This document shows, one piece after another, positions 4,957 through 6,998 of a DNA stretch of 6,998 nt. The position numbers and the translations under genes are program-made. The notes below the pieces were generated by a model, which had not been told where the DNA came from, ran no database searches, and saw nothing but the letters and a program-made list of their open reading frames with translations. Where the stretch lies: NCBI GenBank assembly GCA_001777055.1, contig MFCX01000025.1:1-6998 (forward strand), given 5' to 3'. The stretch comes from Candidatus Daviesbacteria bacterium RIFCSPHIGHO2_02_FULL_39_12. Its GTDB lineage: Bacteria; Patescibacteriota; Microgenomatia; Daviesbacterales; UBA10151. Positions within the stretch are counted from its first letter, which is position 1. Each line of letters opens with the position of its first letter.

Positions 4957-6366
4957 TTACACACAACAGCTTAATTTAGTTATATCAGTGGTAAACGATA
5001 ATGCGACGATTTTTATGCTTTCTGAAAGGGTTGGAAAGACAGGTAAACTGTCTATCACATCGTCAACCGTCATGTTTCCTTTTAGGATGTAAATTCCTTG
5101 GTTGATGATATCTGCTACATCTGGCGCTACCATATGGATACCTAAAATTTTTCTATTTTCGCTGTTTATGACCATCTTGATAGCTCCTCTGGTGTCTTTG
5201 ATTGTTCCTGCTTTTGGAACTTTAGAAAAGTCAACTGTGTTGCAATTACATTTTCCACCGCTTTCAAGAACTTCCGCATCAATCATCCCTATCCCCGCCA
5301 CAGCGGGGTAAGTAAAAACAGCATATGGAACTTGCCAGTAGTTGATACTGTCGCGGCTTCCAGTTAAGGCATTTTTAGCGGCTAAAGTTCCTTCTCTACC
5401 TGCTATTGTCTCAAGCCTTAGTTTTTGATTGGTTGCATCTCCAACTGCAAAAATATGGTCTTGCGAGGTTTTCTGATATTCATTAACTTTGATAGCTTGT
5501 CTATCGTCAATCTCTACTCCCGCTACCTGTAAGTTTAAGTCTTTGGTATTGGCAGTTTTACCTGCCGCTAACAAAATTTCCTCTGCTCTAAATTCCTGCT
5601 CTATTCCCTTTATTTTTGTTTTTACTACTTTTTTCGAGCCTTCTTTGCGAACCGATAGTGTTTCAGCTTCTATATAAAGTTCAATTCCTTCATCGGATAA
5701 GTATCTTTGCAAGGCCGAGGCAATTTCTGGTTCAACTCTTGGTAAAATAGTGTTACCTCGTTGCAAAACAGTAACCTTAGTATCGAAGTGGTGGAACATT
5801 TGGGCAAACTCAAGCCCTAATGGTCCGGCTCCAATAATCACTAAAGATTTAGGTTGTCCCTTGTTTGCAAGAGCTTCGATATGAGTTAAATAACCTACTT
5901 CTTTTATTCCTTCTATAGCTGGAACTTTGGTAGTTGAACCTGTGGCAATAATAAACTTCTTGCCTTGGTATTTCTGACTATTTACTTCAATCTCCGTAGG
6001 TGAGGTAAACTTTGCTCCGCTTTCAATAAAGGTAACATTCGAGAGGTTTTTCAAGACATCCTCATATTTTTCCTTTCTCATTGCTGACACCACACCTAAT
6101 TCCTCTTGAATAGTTTTGCCAAAATCAAATTCATCAACCCTTAGTTTGATGCCATTGAAATTATGATATTGGCTGTAATACAGCACCTCGCCAGCCTTAA
6201 GTAAGTTCTTAGAAGGAATACAACCGACATTGACGCAAGTTCCACCTAAAGGCAAGCCATGGTTAACCATTAAAGTTTTGGCTTTAAGTTCATTGGCTTT
6301 AATGACAGCAGCAAATGCCCCTGCCCCACCGCCAATGATGATTAAATCAAAATTATTATCGCGCAT
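4957..6366 (-). CDS. merA: Mercuric reductase, core form
   Basis: This 469-residue cytoplasmic flavoprotein reduces Hg(II) to volatile Hg(0) with NAD(P)H. It has an N-terminal FAD motif (residues 7-20, DLIIIGGGAGAFAA), the redox disulfide GGTCVNVGCIPSK (Cys44, Cys49), an NAD(P)H-binding GAGPLGLEFAQ, the second FAD motif IFAVGDAT and the MerA-specific end KLSCCV (Cys467, Cys468). The length fits the catalytic core, so the NmerA domain is absent. Near the end, DSLPVFPTLSES aligns with the Tn501 segment ADQLFPYLTMVEG, placing Phe where a conserved catalytic Tyr usually sits. The start at ATG 6366 lacks its own ribosome binding site and follows the minicistron stop by three bases. Neighbours are the DUF5666 gene upstream and trmO downstream. 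No merR, merT, merP or merB is present. The two C-terminal Cys favour MerA over other disulfide reductases. Confidence 0.9.
   Translation of the reverse strand: MRDNNFDLIIIGGGAGAFAAVIKANELKAKTLMVNHGLPLGGTCVNVGCIPSKNLLKAGEVLYYSQYHNFNGIKLRVDEFDFGKTIQEELGVVSAMRKEKYEDVLKNLSNVTFIESGAKFTSPTEIEVNSQKYQGKKFIIATGSTTKVPAIEGIKEVGYLTHIEALANKGQPKSLVIIGAGPLGLEFAQMFHHFDTKVTVLQRGNTILPRVEPEIASALQRYLSDEGIELYIEAETLSVRKEGSKKVVKTKIKGIEQEFRAEEILLAAGKTANTKDLNLQVAGVEIDDRQAIKVNEYQKTSQDHIFAVGDATNQKLRLETIAGREGTLAAKNALTGSRDSINYWQVPYAVFTYPAVAGIGMIDAEVLESGGKCNCNTVDFSKVPKAGTIKDTRGAIKMVINSENRKILGIHMVAPDVADIINQGIYILKGNMTVDDVIDSLPVFPTLSESIKIVALSFTTDITKLSCCV
5293..5308. repeat. GC-rich hairpin inside merA
   Basis: CCCCGC and GCGGGG pair around a CACA loop. 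The surrounding AT-rich gene has few such stretches. On the coding strand it spells Pro-Ala-Val-Ala-Gly, at a place where the family has a P-x-V-A-x-V-G pattern, so it fits the protein and needs no insertion. It may be a coding coincidence or a dispersed hairpin tolerated here. Confidence 0.45.
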
Positions 6367-6369
6367 ACT

Positions 6370-6390
6370 TTAACCGCAATTTGGGCACAT
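6370..6390 (-). CDS. Six-codon minicistron (MCPNCG) before merA
   Basis: ATG at 6390, then Cys-Pro-Asn-Cys-Gly and TAA (6372-6370). A perfect AGGAGGT (6405-6399) lies eight bases upstream, ideal spacing for this ATG and far too distant (32 bases) for the merA ATG. The minicistron is in the same frame as merA, with stop, AGT, then the merA ATG. Ribosomes would thus load here, stop and restart at merA. The CPNC motif could bind metal. It could be a leader peptide for coupling or metal sensing, or an N-terminal extension of merA cut by a nonsense mutation. Confidence 0.55.
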   Translation of the reverse strand: MCPNCG

Positions 6391-6408
6391 AACCCGTTAC
6401 CTCCTCAA

Positions 6409-6446
6409 ATCATAAACTATACAATAAAATCTTTTAAGGTTTTTAT
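6409..6446 (-). promoter_or_regulatory. merA upstream region: weak promoter boxes and an AT-rich dyad
   Basis: In the 94 bases between the DUF5666 gene and merA, possible -10 boxes are TATAGT (6421-6416) and TATGAT (6414-6409), with poor -35 matches (TTAAAA at 6437-6432 for the second). An imperfect 23-bp inverted repeat (6424-6446, arms ATAAAA and TTTTAT) overlaps them. No MerR-type long-spacer promoter and no CsoR-type G-tract operator is present. merA may instead be read from the DUF5666 promoter. Confidence 0.3.
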
Positions 6447-6460
6447 GAAATCGTTTTTAC

Positions 6461-6907
6461 TTAAAGAATAATAGGCTGATTAAACATCCCTCTATTTTGC
6501 GGATTTAGCTGGATACTTTGGGTAGTAACGCTCCCATCGGAATTATCGGCACCAAACACCGCCACCTGCGAACCCTCTTTTAAGTCGTCTTTTGAACCCT
6601 CACTGGCTTTATTAATAGATGTGCTGTCGGAAAATAGAACTATCTTACTTCCCCCCCCATCTTGCAGTTTAACAGTAATACTTTTATCGTCGCGGTTTAT
6701 AATCTCACCTGTAACCGGCCTAAAACCTATTCTTCTTGCTTGATTATTTTGGCCGCCCTGACCATTAAATTGCCTGAAAATCTGCCCCGCTTCGCCGCGA
6801 GGCGAGCCTCTTTGACTTTGTTGGTACTTCGTGACGGCATAAAATCCGCCTCCGGCAAAAGCGATAAGAAGAATAGCTGTTATGAGAATAATTTTGGTAT
6901 TCTTCAT
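6461..6907 (-). CDS. DUF5666-like membrane-anchored protein
   Basis: The 148-residue protein has a short positive N-terminus and one hydrophobic helix (about residues 5-25), consistent with a signal anchor. A low-complexity Gln/Gly/Arg linker follows (about 29-62), then a small beta-rich domain (about 63-135) with PVTGEIINRDDKSITVKLQDG, DLKEGSQVAVFG and a final SIQL strand. This pattern matches DUF5666, an OB-fold-like domain of unknown function on secreted or surface proteins. It probably faces outside the membrane. ATG 6907 has a strong AAGGGGGGTG about nine bases upstream and a promoter before it. It is first in the minus-strand set leading to merA, 94 bases away, so a shared transcript is possible. 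No metal-binding motif is seen. A run of eight G in codons for Gly84-Gly86 and a GC-rich hairpin at residues 34-40 are unusual. Confidence 0.7.
   Translation of the reverse strand: MKNTKIILITAILLIAFAGGGFYAVTKYQQSQRGSPRGEAGQIFRQFNGQGGQNNQARRIGFRPVTGEIINRDDKSITVKLQDGGGSKIVLFSDSTSINKASEGSKDDLKEGSQVAVFGADNSDGSVTTQSIQLNPQNRGMFNQPIIL
6789..6807. repeat. GC-rich hairpin inside the DUF5666 gene linker
   Basis: GCT-T-CGCC, loop GCGA, GGCG-AGC forms a compact hairpin in an AT-rich gene. It is translated as Ser-Pro-Arg-Gly-Glu-Ala in the unstructured linker right after the membrane helix, a place where an inserted repeat would do little harm. Its base composition differs sharply from the flanks. A dispersed-repeat origin is inferred. 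Confidence 0.45.
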
Positions 6908-6914
6908 TGACTGT

Positions 6915-6955
6915 CACCCCCCTTCACATACTTATCGAAAAAGGCTATTTGTCAA
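6915..6955 (-). promoter_or_regulatory. Promoter and ribosome binding site of the DUF5666-merA unit
   Basis: On the minus strand a consensus -35 TTGACA (6955-6950) is followed after 15 bases by TAAGTA (6934-6929), a weaker -10. AAGGGGGGTG (6924-6915) is a purine-rich ribosome binding site nine bases before the ATG at 6907. AGACA-GTT-TGTCT (6970-6982), just upstream of the -35, is a short palindrome that might be an operator. It does not match the CsoR operator. Confidence 0.55.
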
Positions 6956-6998
6956 GTACCCTTTTCTTTAGACAGTTTGTCTCTACTCTCCCTAAACG

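Noticed and set aside
5102..5677. Plus-strand open frames inside merA
   Set aside because: They are antisense to a gene with clear MerA motifs and show nothing of their own.
6970..6982. AGACA-GTT-TGTCT as a CsoR or MerR operator
   Set aside because: It lacks the C/G tracts of CsoR sites and does not lie in a long promoter spacer as MerR sites do. Five-base arms are too short to claim more.
1..6998. CRISPR array, tRNA or rRNA genes
   Set aside because: I saw no regularly spaced repeats and no tRNA or rRNA signatures on either strand.

Overview
The window looks like a chromosomal accessory region from a small-genome, moderately AT-rich bacterium. A Patescibacteria/CPR-type genome is my best guess. 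The reasons are near-leaderless promoters, a diverged short-form peptide deformylase fragment, a cytidine-deaminase-like fragment, solo IS200/IS605-like ends, and hairpin repeats inside coding sequences. The lineage is an inference.

Layout. Bases 1-1000 are a decayed zone. A tspO gene on the minus strand is interrupted by an amber codon, where the family has Trp. It is flanked by two related, same-orientation repeats that resemble the right ends of IS200/IS605 elements. A strong promoter with a perfect CsoR-type operator (TATACCCCCAGGGGGTATA) then drives a copper module on the plus strand: a CsoR/RcnR-family repressor (csoR), a CPH-type copper P1B ATPase (copB), and a small YHS-domain metal-binding protein behind a possible RNA hairpin. 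Bases 3700-4140 hold two 5'-only gene fragments, cytidine-deaminase-like and peptide-deformylase-like. The second ends exactly where the next module begins.

The minus-strand half (6907 down to 4140) is a second module: a membrane-anchored DUF5666-like protein, mercuric reductase (merA, core form without NmerA), a TrmO/TsaA-family protein, and a single-pass SHOCT-domain membrane protein. merA is preceded by a six-codon in-frame minicistron (MCPNCG-stop) that carries the only strong Shine-Dalgarno. The SHOCT gene has a similar short upstream ORF that overlaps its start as ATGA.

How the parts may work together. CsoR would sense metal and release its own promoter, inducing CopB to export copper or silver, with the YHS protein as a metal-binding accessory. 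MerA would reduce Hg(II) in the cytoplasm. No merR, merT, merP or merB is present. The two modules converge on the gene-fragment zone, which looks like an insertion or rearrangement seam. The most unusual points are the minicistron before merA, the C-H-H ligand set of the repressor, a dispersed palindromic repeat read as protein inside copB, and the fragment seam.
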